Below are positions 1 through 6,741 of a stretch of 9,765 nt of DNA, one piece after another. Source of the DNA: Pseudonocardiaceae bacterium (GTDB lineage Bacteria; Actinomycetota; Actinomycetes; Mycobacteriales; Pseudonocardiaceae); contig JAICSB010000093.1 of NCBI GenBank assembly GCA_025937115.1, positions 1 to 9,765 of the forward strand. The letters run 5' to 3'. The translations under genes were made by a program, and so were the position numbers. Every line of letters begins with the position of its first letter. Position 1 is the first letter of the stretch. The notes under the pieces are model-generated. The model worked only from the letters and a program-made list of their open reading frames with translations, did no database searches and was not told the origin of the DNA.

Positions 1-360
1 CAGCACAATGTGCGCACCGCAATGGGCACCGCGCAGGTCGGCGGAGTGGTGGCGTTGCTCGCAGCGCGCCGGGGGCTGACCGTGGCCCTCCACACTCCCA
101 GCGAGGTCAAAGCCGCTGTCACCGGGTCTGGTCGGGCCGGTAAGGAACAGGTCACGACCATGATCACCCGCTTGCTCGGGCTGCCGGCCAAGCCCCGCCC
201 AGCAGACGCTGCGGACGCCCTGGCGCTGGCGGTCTGCCATCTGTGGCGTGCCCCGATGACGCAACGGCTCGCGCAGGCACGAGTCGAGTCGGAGCGGCTG
301 GCCCGAGCCCACCGAGCGAAGCTAGCCGCCGCGGCCCGCCAGGCGGGAGCGGCGCGGTGA
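1..360 (+). CDS. ruvC: RuvC, Holliday junction resolvase (C-terminal part, 5' end outside window)
   Basis: RuvC is the dimeric, magnesium-dependent endonuclease that cuts Holliday junctions symmetrically, working with RuvAB. The reading frame is open from base 1, so the true start lies upstream; 119 residues and the TGA stop (358-360) are visible. The fragment starts with [12 protein letters not shown], typical of actinobacterial RuvC, and continues through [18 protein letters not shown]. The motif [11 protein letters not shown] at local residues 68-78 carries two aspartates (D69, D72) matching the C-terminal pair of the catalytic DEDD tetrad. The first two acidic residues are off the window. 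After the RNase H-like core there is an Ala/Arg-rich tail of about 35 residues, common in actinobacteria. The stop overlaps the ruvA GTG start (GTGA, 357-360), implying translational coupling. Identity is very secure; only completeness is unknown. Confidence 0.95.
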   Translation, partial: QHNVRTAMGTAQVGGVVALLAARRGLTVALHTPSEVKAAVTGSGRAGKEQVTTMITRLLGLPAKPRPADAADALALAVCHLWRAPMTQRLAQARVESERLARAHRAKLAAAARQAGAAR

Positions 361-962
361 TCTCCTCGGTGCGCGGGCAAGTGCTGTCGGTCGAGTTGGA
401 CCATGCCGTGGTCGAGGTTGGCGGCGGTGTTGGCTTGGCGGTGCATGCGGTTCCCGCCACCCTGGCCACCTTGCGCCGCGGCGAACAGGCCCGGCTCGCC
501 ACCTCGCTGGTGGTCCGTGAGGACTCGCTGACGTTGTACGGTTTCGTCGATGCGGCCGCCCGGGAATTGTTCGTGCTGCTGCAGACCGTCTCCGGGGTGG
601 GACCACGGCTGGCGCTGGCGATGCTCGCCGTTCTCGAGCCGGACACGCTGCGCGCGGCGCTCGCGCAGGGCGATCTCGCGGTGCTCACCCGGGTGCCCGG
701 CATCGGGCGCAAAGGTGCAGAGCGGCTGGTCGTGGAGCTGCGAGACAGGGTGGGCGGGCTCGCACCCGCGGCATCCGGGTCCACCACCCGCGGTGGGGGC
801 GCGGTGCGGACCCAGGTGACCGACGCGCTGGTCGGGCTCGGGTTCGCGGCCCGGCAGGCTGAGCTGGCGGTGGATGCGGTGCTGGCCGAAGCCGACCCCG
901 AGGCGGCGGACACCTCTGAGGTGCTGCGCTGCGTACTGACCCGGCTGGGACGAAACCGGTGA
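357..962 (+). CDS. ruvA: RuvA, Holliday junction branch migration DNA-binding subunit
   Basis: RuvA binds the four-way junction as a tetramer and loads the RuvB motor. The product is 201 residues, the usual family length. Domain I (about 1-64) begins ISSVRGQV and ends LTLYGFVD, the OB-fold. Domain II has two helix-hairpin-helix motifs, around [13 protein letters not shown] (78-90) and [16 protein letters not shown] (113-128). A Gly/Ala/Ser/Thr-rich linker (about 133-150) leads to domain III (about 151-201), the three-helix RuvB-binding module, visible as [19 protein letters not shown]. The start is the GTG at 357, because family similarity begins with ISSVRGQ right after it and it overlaps the ruvC stop. 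An in-frame ATG at 243 lies inside ruvC and would add 38 low-complexity residues, so it is not used. The TGA stop overlaps the ruvB GTG in the same way. Confidence 0.97.
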   Translation: MISSVRGQVLSVELDHAVVEVGGGVGLAVHAVPATLATLRRGEQARLATSLVVREDSLTLYGFVDAAARELFVLLQTVSGVGPRLALAMLAVLEPDTLRAALAQGDLAVLTRVPGIGRKGAERLVVELRDRVGGLAPAASGSTTRGGGAVRTQVTDALVGLGFAARQAELAVDAVLAEADPEAADTSEVLRCVLTRLGRNR

Positions 963-1999
963 CCGCTCCGCGGCCGGTGTCGGCGGTGGCGGACCCGGCT
1001 GACGTCGAGTTGGAAACCACTCTGCGGCCACGCCGGCTGCTGGATTTCATCGGGCAGGCCCGGGTGCGCGAGCAACTGGAGTTGGTCTTGGAGGGCGCCC
1101 GGCGGCGCGGCGCCGCACCGGACCACGTGCTGCTATCGGGACCGCCGGGGTTGGGCAAGACCAGCCTCGCGATGATCATCGCCGCGGAGCTGGGCGCGGC
1201 GATCCGGGTCACCTCCGGACCGGCGCTGGAGCGCGCCGGAGACCTCGCCGCGATCTTGTCCAACCTCGTCGAGGGCGACGTGCTGTTCATCGACGAGATT
1301 CACCGGGTGGCGCGACCTGCCGAGGAAATGCTCTACCTCGCGATGGAGGACTTCCGGGTCGACGTGATGGTCGGCAAGGGACCCGGGGCCACCTCCATCC
1401 CGCTGGAGATCGCGCCGTTCACCCTGGTCGGCGCCACCACCCGGTCCGGTGCCCTGACCAGCCCACTGCGTGACCGCTTCGGGTTCACCGCGCACATGGA
1501 GTTCTACGAGCCGGCCGAGCTTGAGCTGGTCTTGCGCCGTTCGGCCGGCATCCTCGGCGTGGATCTGCGCACCGAGGGTGGTACCGAGATCGCTGGCCGT
1601 TCCCGGGGTACGCCTCGGATCGCCAATCGCCTGCTGCGTCGGGTTCGGGACTACGCCGAGGTTCGAGCCGATGGTGCGATCACCCTTGAGGTGGCTCGCG
1701 CCGGACTGGCCGTCTACGACGTCGACCAACTGGGGCTGGACCGGCTGGATCGCGCCGTACTCACCGCGCTGGTGCGCACCTTCGGTGGTGGACCGGTCGG
1801 GGTATCCACTATCGCCGTCGCAGTCGGGGAGGAGCCGGCGACCGTCGAAGAGGTTTGCGAACCCTTCCTGGTCCGGGCGGGCATGCTCGCCCGGACGCCG
1901 CGGGGTCGGGTGGCCACCGCAGCCGCGTGGCGGCACTTACAGTTAGATCCACCCGCCGACGCTCTCGCAGAGCCCACACCGACGCTGTTCGACGAGTGA
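959..1999 (+). CDS. ruvB: RuvB, Holliday junction branch migration ATPase
   Basis: RuvB is the hexameric AAA+ motor that pumps DNA through the RuvA-bound junction. The protein is 346 residues, full length for the family. Visible motifs: [12 protein letters not shown] (22-33), Walker [10 protein letters not shown] (61-69), Walker B VLFIDEIH (108-115), sensor 1 GATTRSG (158-164), the arginine-finger segment SPLRDRFG (168-175), and sensor 2 [16 protein letters not shown] (216-231). The C-terminal winged-helix domain runs from about 255 and contains [10 protein letters not shown] and the RTPRGR wing (312-317). All catalytic residues are intact. The GTG start at 959 overlaps the ruvA TGA (GTGA). 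The gene ends at 1999, only 3 bp before the stop of a convergent gene on the other strand, so the ruv operon ends here with no room for a dedicated intergenic terminator. Confidence 0.98.
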   Translation: MTAPRPVSAVADPADVELETTLRPRRLLDFIGQARVREQLELVLEGARRRGAAPDHVLLSGPPGLGKTSLAMIIAAELGAAIRVTSGPALERAGDLAAILSNLVEGDVLFIDEIHRVARPAEEMLYLAMEDFRVDVMVGKGPGATSIPLEIAPFTLVGATTRSGALTSPLRDRFGFTAHMEFYEPAELELVLRRSAGILGVDLRTEGGTEIAGRSRGTPRIANRLLRRVRDYAEVRADGAITLEVARAGLAVYDVDQLGLDRLDRAVLTALVRTFGGGPVGVSTIAVAVGEEPATVEEVCEPFLVRAGMLARTPRGRVATAAAWRHLQLDPPADALAEPTPTLFDE

Positions 2000-2002
2000 A
2001 GG

Positions 2003-2707
2003 TTAGAGGCCGCCCAGCCATAACCCGACGCCGACGATGAGAACGCCGCCGAAAACGACTTGGATGAGCGAGCAGCGAAGCGAGACTTCGAGGTAGCGCT
2101 TGCGGATGAGGGCGATCACAGCAAGCTCGATGGCGACGACGATGGCCGCGCACGCCAGCGCGGTCGTCCGGTCGGAGATCAAGAACGGTAGGGCGTGAAA
2201 GATCCCGCCCACGGTGGTCATCACACCGGTGACCGCGCCTCGCGTGGTGGACGAGCCTCGACCGGTCTGGCCGCCGTTATCGGAGAGCGCTTCGGACAGA
2301 CCCATGCTGATGCCCGCTCCGAGCGCGGTGGCCAGCCCGACCAGCAGGGCAGCGTGTGAACTCGACAGCAAGGCCACAGCGAAGATGGGCGCCAGCGTCG
2401 ACAGCGTTCCGTCGATGAGCCCTACCAGGCCTGGCTGAACATACTGCAGCACGAAGGCTTGCTCATCGGCTTCAATACGGCGCAACAGGGTGTCGGCGAA
2501 GCCGGCGTCTCGCTGGACAGCTGAGTCCGGCTGGGGCACCGAGGGGGCGATGGAGCGGGTCATCGTCGCTGTCGGCGCACCCGCGAACCCGAACGTCGTA
2601 CTAGCGGCACCGCCATCGGATACCAGGGTATGGGGACCCAACGTACGAGTGTCCAGGGCGTGTGCGCTGGGCCTGTAGCGAGGCCTCGAGTATCGGTGCG
2701 ACGGCAC
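2003..2707 (-). CDS. VIT1/CCC1-family membrane transporter, stand-alone MbfA-like C-terminal domain
   Basis: Predicted inner-membrane iron/manganese transporter of the VIT1/CCC1 (DUF125) family. With the GTG start at 2707 it is 234 residues. The first 75 or so are basic, Pro/Ser-rich and probably disordered. The membrane part follows, with about five hydrophobic segments at roughly 92-114, 118-140, 156-177, 180-201 and 212-233. Family signatures are GLIDGTLSTLAP (96-107, containing the DG of helix 1) and GAGISMGLSEALSDNG (130-145). These match the C-terminal VIT domain of MbfA (erythrin-VIT) proteins, which export iron in rhizobia; the N-terminal ferritin-like di-iron domain of MbfA is absent. 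Start choice: GTG 2707 has AAAGGA seven bases upstream on the minus strand. GTG 2755 (250 aa, weaker AGGA at about 12 nt) and ATG 2563 (186 aa, no clear SD) are alternatives. The gene opposes both neighbours; the metal it moves is inferred only. Confidence 0.82.
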   Translation of the reverse strand: MPSHRYSRPRYRPSAHALDTRTLGPHTLVSDGGAASTTFGFAGAPTATMTRSIAPSVPQPDSAVQRDAGFADTLLRRIEADEQAFVLQYVQPGLVGLIDGTLSTLAPIFAVALLSSSHAALLVGLATALGAGISMGLSEALSDNGGQTGRGSSTTRGAVTGVMTTVGGIFHALPFLISDRTTALACAAIVVAIELAVIALIRKRYLEVSLRCSLIQVVFGGVLIVGVGLWLGGL

Positions 2708-3082
2708 GCGTCCGTCCTTTCTTGGGCGCCGTGGTACGGGGCGGGGCGGATCCACTGTGACGATTTCCTGGGGCGATCCCTGGAGGCAAATGTCGTCGGA
2801 ACTGCTGGCGGAACCCTAGGGAATCGGTCTGCCTCACTCGGGAACCTGAGAGACCTCGTGTGGTCGCAGCGCCCACAGGTCCGTGGCAGGCGACGAGGAA
2901 CCAGCTGATTGGGCCGAATGGTCGCGGCCGCTACGGCATCCGGCGTAGCACGGTGTCCAGCATGCGGCTGGCGACGAGCCGCGGTGAAGGGGTCGCCACC
3001 ATGGGCACACAGACGCTGCCGACCCGACCGAAGCGCGACCTGGCACACTCGGTAGCGAAAGGCTGATGGTGATCGGAGAACC
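2708..3082. other. Divergent intergenic region between the VIT gene and yajC
   Basis: About 375 bases with no convincing gene. It must hold the promoters of both divergent genes. No IdeR/DtxR-like or Fur-like iron box is recognisable on either strand; the only small palindrome on the VIT side is CCCTAGGG (2814-2821). On the yajC side there is a poor sigma-70-like pair, TTGGGC (2909-2914) and TACGGC (2932-2937) with a 17-bp spacer, which I would not rely on. The half nearer yajC contains the stems listed separately. Open frames through the region encode Arg/Gly/Ser-rich low-complexity peptides typical of non-coding GC-rich DNA. Confidence 0.5.
2930..2998 (+). promoter_or_regulatory. Cluster of inverted repeats upstream of yajC (possible structured leader)
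   Basis: Three perfect stems occur within 69 bases. GCTACG (2930-2935) pairs with CGTAGC (2944-2949). GCGGCT (2964-2969) pairs with AGCCGC (2977-2982). TGGCGAC (2969-2975) pairs with GTCGCCA (2992-2998). The second and third share bases 2969-2975, so they are mutually exclusive. This could be a leader with alternative folds or simply GC-rich coincidence. The region lies 85-153 nt ahead of the yajC start. Confidence 0.3.
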
Positions 3083-3409
3083 ATGAACGCCCAGTTCCTA
3101 CCGCTGCTGCTCATCGCCGCGCTCGCCGTGCTGCTGATTCTGAACACCCGCCGGCAGAAGCGAGCGATAGCTGACGCGCAGCGGTTACAGAAGTCGCTGG
3201 TCAACGGCGACCGGGTGGTGACCACGTCCGGTCTGCACGCAACCGTCGTAGGCAGCGCGGAAGACACCACGGTCGAGTTGGAGATCGCTCCGGGAGTCCG
3301 TACCAGGTGGTTGCGCGCCGCCATCCGAGAAAAGATCAGTACTGCGGACGCGGGCGGCGCGCCGCTGGCTGCGCCCATCGACGGCAGCACTCGCGCCGAC
3401 AACTCCTGA
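3083..3409 (+). CDS. yajC: YajC, preprotein translocase accessory subunit
   Basis: YajC is the small single-span membrane protein that associates with SecDF and the SecYEG channel. The 108-residue product has an N-terminal membrane segment (about 5-20, FLPLLLIAALAVLLIL). A basic stretch RRQKR (23-27) follows, setting the C-terminal domain in the cytoplasm. Then comes the family core KSLVNGDRVVTTSGLHATVV (37-56), equivalent to the usual L.xGDxVvTxGGixGxV block, with VELEIAPGVRTRWLRAAIRE (64-83) after it. The tail of about 25 residues is low complexity. ATG 3083 is preceded by GGAGAA (3075-3080), a good SD. It is the first gene of the yajC-secD-secF cluster; 148 bases separate it from secD, more than is usual between co-translated genes. 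Confidence 0.93.
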   Translation: MNAQFLPLLLIAALAVLLILNTRRQKRAIADAQRLQKSLVNGDRVVTTSGLHATVVGSAEDTTVELEIAPGVRTRWLRAAIREKISTADAGGAPLAAPIDGSTRADNS

Positions 3410-3502
3410 CTGACTTGGTGGCAGGCGGTACGCTCCCGCATCCGATCCCAGTGCTCGCCTCTGATCAGGGCGCTGGAACAGTGAAGACTGTGCCGAGCCC
3501 CG

Positions 3503-3531
3503 AACGACACTGAGATGTAAACGACACTGAG
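3503..3531 (+). repeat. Tandem 12-bp direct repeat ahead of secD
   Basis: AACGACACTGAG occurs perfectly at 3503-3514 and again at 3520-3531, a 17-bp period with 5 bases between copies. The second copy ends 9 bases before the secD SD (GAGGAG, 3541-3546). It could be a pair of binding half-sites or a small local duplication. Confidence 0.7.
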
Positions 3532-3557
3532 CCGTTGATTGAGGAGAACCACCCACC

Positions 3558-5300
3558 GTGGCACCACCGGCCGGGCGCTTCCGCCCGTGGCGCAATCTAG
3601 CGATCTTCGCTGGGGTTGTTGCCCTCCTTTACTCGCTGGTCTTCTTCACCGGCGGTAGGGATGCGACCCCAAAGCTGGGTATCGATCTGCAAGGCGGCAC
3701 CCGGGTGACGCTGACTGCGCGGACGGTCGATGGTCGACCACCGGCACGGGAGTCCCTCGACCAAGCTCGACAGATCATCGAGCAACGGGTCAACGGTATC
3801 GGCGTGACAGGCGCCGAGGTCGTGCTCGACGGTACCAACTTGATCATTACGGTGCCGGGGGAGAACGGCGATCAGGCTCGCACTCTCGGGCAGACCGCCA
3901 AGCTGTACTTCCGGACGGTGATCGAGGAGCAGCCAGCCGGAGTGGCCGCGCCAGTTCAGCATCCGGGCACGAGCGCGCCGGCGGCACCTCCAGCACCACA
4001 GCAACCATCGGGTGCCAGCACCGAATCGACACCGACGCCGCCCCAGCCCGTTGCGCCGCAACTGGCGCAGTCGCCGCCCTCGGGTGAGCCCACGCCCAGT
4101 CCCGCACCGCCGCCATCGGCTGCAACGCCGGCGCCCGCCCCGGGCGCACCGCCGTCGGTCGGCACGGCCCCGGCGGACTCCGCCGACCCACAGGCGGCCG
4201 AGCAGATCCGGCAGGCCCGAGCGCGGCTGCAGAGTCAGGACCCGGCGGTGCAACAACAAGCACTGGCCGCACTGAACTGTGCTGCTCCCAACCCGTTGCG
4301 GGGCAACGACGACCCGAACCTGCCGCTGGTCACCTGCGACCAGCACCACACTGCCAAGTACCTGCTAGCGCCCGCGTTCCTGTCCGGCGAGCAAATTGCC
4401 AGTGCTTCGTCCGGGCCGAATCAGGACGGCACGGGCTACGAGGTACGGCTGAGATTCAAACACCAGGGAGAAGACATCTGGGCGCAGTACACCGCGAACA
4501 ACGTGGGCAAGCAGGCAGCATTTGCGCTCGACGGTGAGGTGGTGTCAGCGCCGGTGATCAATGGCGCGATCCCTCCCGGTCAAGCGACCAGCATCGTCGG
4601 CAGCTTCACCCAGGCTGAAGCGCAGAACCTGGCCAATGTGCTCAAGTACGGTTCCCTGCCGCTGTCCTTCCAGCCTTCGGAGTCCGAGACGGTGTCGGCC
4701 ACCCTTGGCTTGGCGTCGCTGCACGCGGGACTGATCGCCGGCATGCTCGGGCTCGCTGTGGTGTTCGTCTACTGCCTGTTCTACTACCGGGCGCTCGGGG
4801 TACTGACGATCCTGTCCCTGGCGTTGTCCGGGCTGATCGTCTATGCCGTTCTGGTGTTGCTCGGGCGGTGGATCGGTTTCACCCTGGACCTGGCCGGTGT
4901 CGCCGGCTTCATCGTCGCGATCGGCATCACCGCGGACTCTTTTGTGATCTTCTTTGAGCGTCTTAAGGATGAGGTGCGCGACGGCCGAACCTTCCGCTCC
5001 GCGGTTCCCCGGGCCTGGATCCGGGCTCGTCGCACCATCCTGTCTGCGGACGCGGTGAGCTTCCTGGCTGCAGCGGTGCTTTACGTTCTGGCGGTTGGGC
5101 AGGTGAAGGGTTTCGCTTTCACCCTCGGCATGTCGACAGTGCTCGACCTGGTAGTGGTTTTCCTGGCCACTCATCCGTTGGTGGCGATGGCGTCGCAGTC
5201 CCCGCTGTGGTCCCAACCGCAACTGTCCGGGCTCGGAGCCGCGCAGCGCGCCGGAGCCGAAAGCCGATCGGACCTGGCCACGGCGGGAAAGGGAGCCTGA
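3558..5300 (+). CDS. secD: SecD, protein translocase proton-driven subunit
   Basis: SecD forms with SecF the RND-type membrane complex that uses the proton gradient to complete protein export. The 580-residue product has a first membrane helix (about 12-31), the conserved KLGIDLQGGTRVTL motif (39-52) and the start of the P1 domain with RVNGIGVTGAEVV (77-89). It continues with VGKQAAFALDGEVVSAPVI (316-334). Five membrane segments lie between about 383 and 542. FIVAIGITADSFVIFFERLK (451-470) is the family's proton-path helix; D460 matches the essential aspartate of helix 4. Residues about 125-205 form a Pro/Ala/Ser/Thr-rich linker inside the extracytoplasmic domain, as in actinobacterial SecD proteins but long here. 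GTG 3558 is chosen for GAGGAG (3541-3546) and the immediate start of similarity. The stop is 1 nt before the secF ATG. Confidence 0.96.
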   Translation: MAPPAGRFRPWRNLAIFAGVVALLYSLVFFTGGRDATPKLGIDLQGGTRVTLTARTVDGRPPARESLDQARQIIEQRVNGIGVTGAEVVLDGTNLIITVPGENGDQARTLGQTAKLYFRTVIEEQPAGVAAPVQHPGTSAPAAPPAPQQPSGASTESTPTPPQPVAPQLAQSPPSGEPTPSPAPPPSAATPAPAPGAPPSVGTAPADSADPQAAEQIRQARARLQSQDPAVQQQALAALNCAAPNPLRGNDDPNLPLVTCDQHHTAKYLLAPAFLSGEQIASASSGPNQDGTGYEVRLRFKHQGEDIWAQYTANNVGKQAAFALDGEVVSAPVINGAIPPGQATSIVGSFTQAEAQNLANVLKYGSLPLSFQPSESETVSATLGLASLHAGLIAGMLGLAVVFVYCLFYYRALGVLTILSLALSGLIVYAVLVLLGRWIGFTLDLAGVAGFIVAIGITADSFVIFFERLKDEVRDGRTFRSAVPRAWIRARRTILSADAVSFLAAAVLYVLAVGQVKGFAFTLGMSTVLDLVVVFLATHPLVAMASQSPLWSQPQLSGLGAAQRAGAESRSDLATAGKGA

Positions 5301-5301
5301 G

Positions 5302-6510
5302 ATGGCAGGTACGCTGGGCCGCCTCTACAGCGGGACCGGAGCGTTAGACGTCGTCGGCCGGCGGCGGATCTGGTACTCGATATCCGGTGTGCTCGTCGCG
5401 ATCTGCATCCTGTCGATGCTGCTGCGCGGGTTCAACCTGGGCATCGACTTCGAGGGCGGTACCCGGGTACAGTTGCCGGCGCAAGGGACGACCGGCGCGA
5501 TCAGCACCCAGCAGGTCGAACGCGTCTTCACGGCCACCGTCGGCCAGCCACCAGAGTCGGTGCAGACCGTCGGTACCGGTTCCGCGGCGAGCATCCTGAT
5601 CCGCTCAGCTGCGCTGGACACCCGCACCTCATTTGTCCTGAAACGGGCACTGTACGAGCAGCTGCACCCACTCGGAAAAGACGGGCGCCCCAGCGAACGG
5701 GCGATCAGTGACAGTGCGGTGAGCGCAACCTGGGGCGGCGAGATCAGCCGTCAGGCGCTGATCGCGCTGGTGGTGTTCCTCGGACTGGTCACCGTGTTCC
5801 TCGCGGTGTATTTCGAACCCCGGATGGCGATTGCAGCGCTGATAGCCCTGGTGCACGACGTGCTGGTGACCGCGGGGATCTACTCATTGGTTGGCTTCGA
5901 AGTGACGCCGGCGTCGGTGATCGGCCTGCTCACTATCCTTGGCTTCTCGCTGTATGACACCGTCGTCGTGTTCGACAAGGTTCAAGAGAATACCCGCGGA
6001 CTGCTCGGCTTGACGCGACGCACCTACGCCGAGGCCGCCAATCTCGCGGTCAACCAGACTCTGATGCGTTCGATCAACACGTCCTTGATCGCGGTGCTGC
6101 CCGTGCTCAGCTTGCTGGTGGTCGGCGCGGGCCTGCTAGGTGTGGGGACACTCAAGGATCTCGCTCTGGTGCAGATGGTGGGCATCACAGCCGGGACGAT
6201 GTCCTCGATCTTCCTGGCGACCCCGTTGGTGGTGGACCTCACCATGAGCAGACCGGCGTACCAGCAGCAAGCCGAACGGGTCGCTGCACGCCGAGACAAG
6301 CTGGCCCGCAAGGTCGCCGCGACGAACCCAGACAGTGAGGGCGAGATCTCGTCGGCCGCCGCTGACAGCACCTCGACCGGGGACGCATTGACCGCTGCTG
6401 CAGTGCCCACTGCGGTCGGCAAAACCGCACCGGGGGGACGGCGTCGCGGGCACCCTGGAGCCAAGAACAGCAGACCGTCCGGCAAGGCTGGCAGGTCCTC
6501 CCGCCGCTAA
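5302..6510 (+). CDS. secF: SecF, protein translocase subunit
   Basis: SecF is the partner of SecD in the accessory Sec complex. The 402-residue product has helix 1 (about 23-42), then FNLGIDFEGGTRVQLPA (44-60), the SecF version of the SecD/F signature. An extracytoplasmic domain (about 60-148) and five further helices (about 150-312) follow. ALIALVHDVLVTAGIYSL (179-196) and SLYDTVVVFDKVQENTR (216-232) are the diagnostic SecF motifs, with conserved aspartates D186 and D219. The C-terminal tail of about 85 residues (318-402) is hydrophilic and ends strongly basic (GRRRGHPGAKNSRPSGKAGR), presumably cytoplasmic and able to contact ribosome, membrane or RNA. The ATG lies 1 nt after the secD stop, with GGGAG at 5291-5295, so translation is probably coupled to secD. 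Confidence 0.96.
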   Translation: MAGTLGRLYSGTGALDVVGRRRIWYSISGVLVAICILSMLLRGFNLGIDFEGGTRVQLPAQGTTGAISTQQVERVFTATVGQPPESVQTVGTGSAASILIRSAALDTRTSFVLKRALYEQLHPLGKDGRPSERAISDSAVSATWGGEISRQALIALVVFLGLVTVFLAVYFEPRMAIAALIALVHDVLVTAGIYSLVGFEVTPASVIGLLTILGFSLYDTVVVFDKVQENTRGLLGLTRRTYAEAANLAVNQTLMRSINTSLIAVLPVLSLLVVGAGLLGVGTLKDLALVQMVGITAGTMSSIFLATPLVVDLTMSRPAYQQQAERVAARRDKLARKVAATNPDSEGEISSAAADSTSTGDALTAAAVPTAVGKTAPGGRRRGHPGAKNSRPSGKAGRSSRR

Positions 6511-6516
6511 CGGCGG
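6501..6516 (+). terminator. GC hairpin spanning the secF stop codon
   Basis: CCGCCG (6501-6506) and CGGCGG (6511-6516) form a perfect 6-bp GC stem around a 4-base loop CTAA that contains the secF stop TAA. No T-tract follows (TCAGTGCGCT), so if it terminates it is of the U-less kind proposed for actinobacteria. It could also be an mRNA 3'-end stabiliser. Confidence 0.4.
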
Positions 6517-6741
6517 TCAGTGCGCTCAACTACGCTGCGTGGCCTTCGTTGCGCAGAGTGACGTCTCGGTGACGAACTGGCACCATTTTTCGACTTTCCA
6601 TCACTAATGTGGTGCCTTGTCGCCCTCAGTCCTTGCCTCCGGCCCGCTTTGGGGGAACGCTCTGTAGTCAGGCGCCGGATGTCGCACCGGGGAGTGAGGG
6701 GAACGGTGCGGCGCCGTCTCGGCGACCAGGGAGGATCGGGG
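6511..6741 (+). promoter_or_regulatory. Structured leader/promoter region of the kinase-like gene
   Basis: The 231-base gap holds several ordered signals. GTGACG occurs at 6558-6563 and 6569-6574, an 11-bp period (about one helical turn). GGCACCA (6579-6585) and TGGTGCC (6610-6616) are a perfect 7-bp inverted repeat around a 24-base AT-rich loop, standing out from the GC-rich surroundings. TAATGT (6605-6610) inside it fits the actinobacterial -10 pattern TAnnnT, but no good -35 is seen. Further down CGCACCG (6683-6689) pairs with CGGTGCG (6704-6710), and GGCGCC at 6671-6676 and 6710-6715 can extend that stem around a purine-rich loop. The SD GGGAGG (6729-6734) follows. Function is inferred from position only. 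Confidence 0.4.

Noticed and set aside
164..1126. Long minus-strand open frame opposite ruvA (about 320 codons)
   Set aside because: The sequence is Ser/Arg/Pro-rich low complexity, lies antisense to strongly supported ruvC/ruvA/ruvB, and is the usual by-product of GC-rich third positions.
2814..2821. CCCTAGGG palindrome upstream of the VIT gene as an iron-regulator box
   Set aside because: Only 8 bp and unlike IdeR/DtxR or Fur consensus sites.
2860..3066. 68-codon plus-strand open frame ending 16 bases before yajC
   Set aside because: No SD, no hydrophobic or recognisable motif, Arg/Gly/Ser-rich; more likely non-coding leader DNA.
2756..3557. Possible Sec-monitoring arrest peptide (SecM/VemP/ApdA-like) upstream of yajC or secD
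   Set aside because: No short frame in the gaps has both a signal or membrane segment and an arrest motif such as RAPP near its end.
2560..3567. Long minus-strand open frame (335 codons) covering the VIT 5' part, the intergenic region and yajC
   Set aside because: It overlaps two well-supported genes, has no recognisable domain and has an Arg/Ser/Pro-biased composition.
6578..6592. TGGCAC followed by TTCG, resembling a sigma-54 promoter
   Set aside because: The second element is TTCG rather than TTGC, and actinobacteria generally lack sigma-54; the TGGCAC is part of the inverted repeat.
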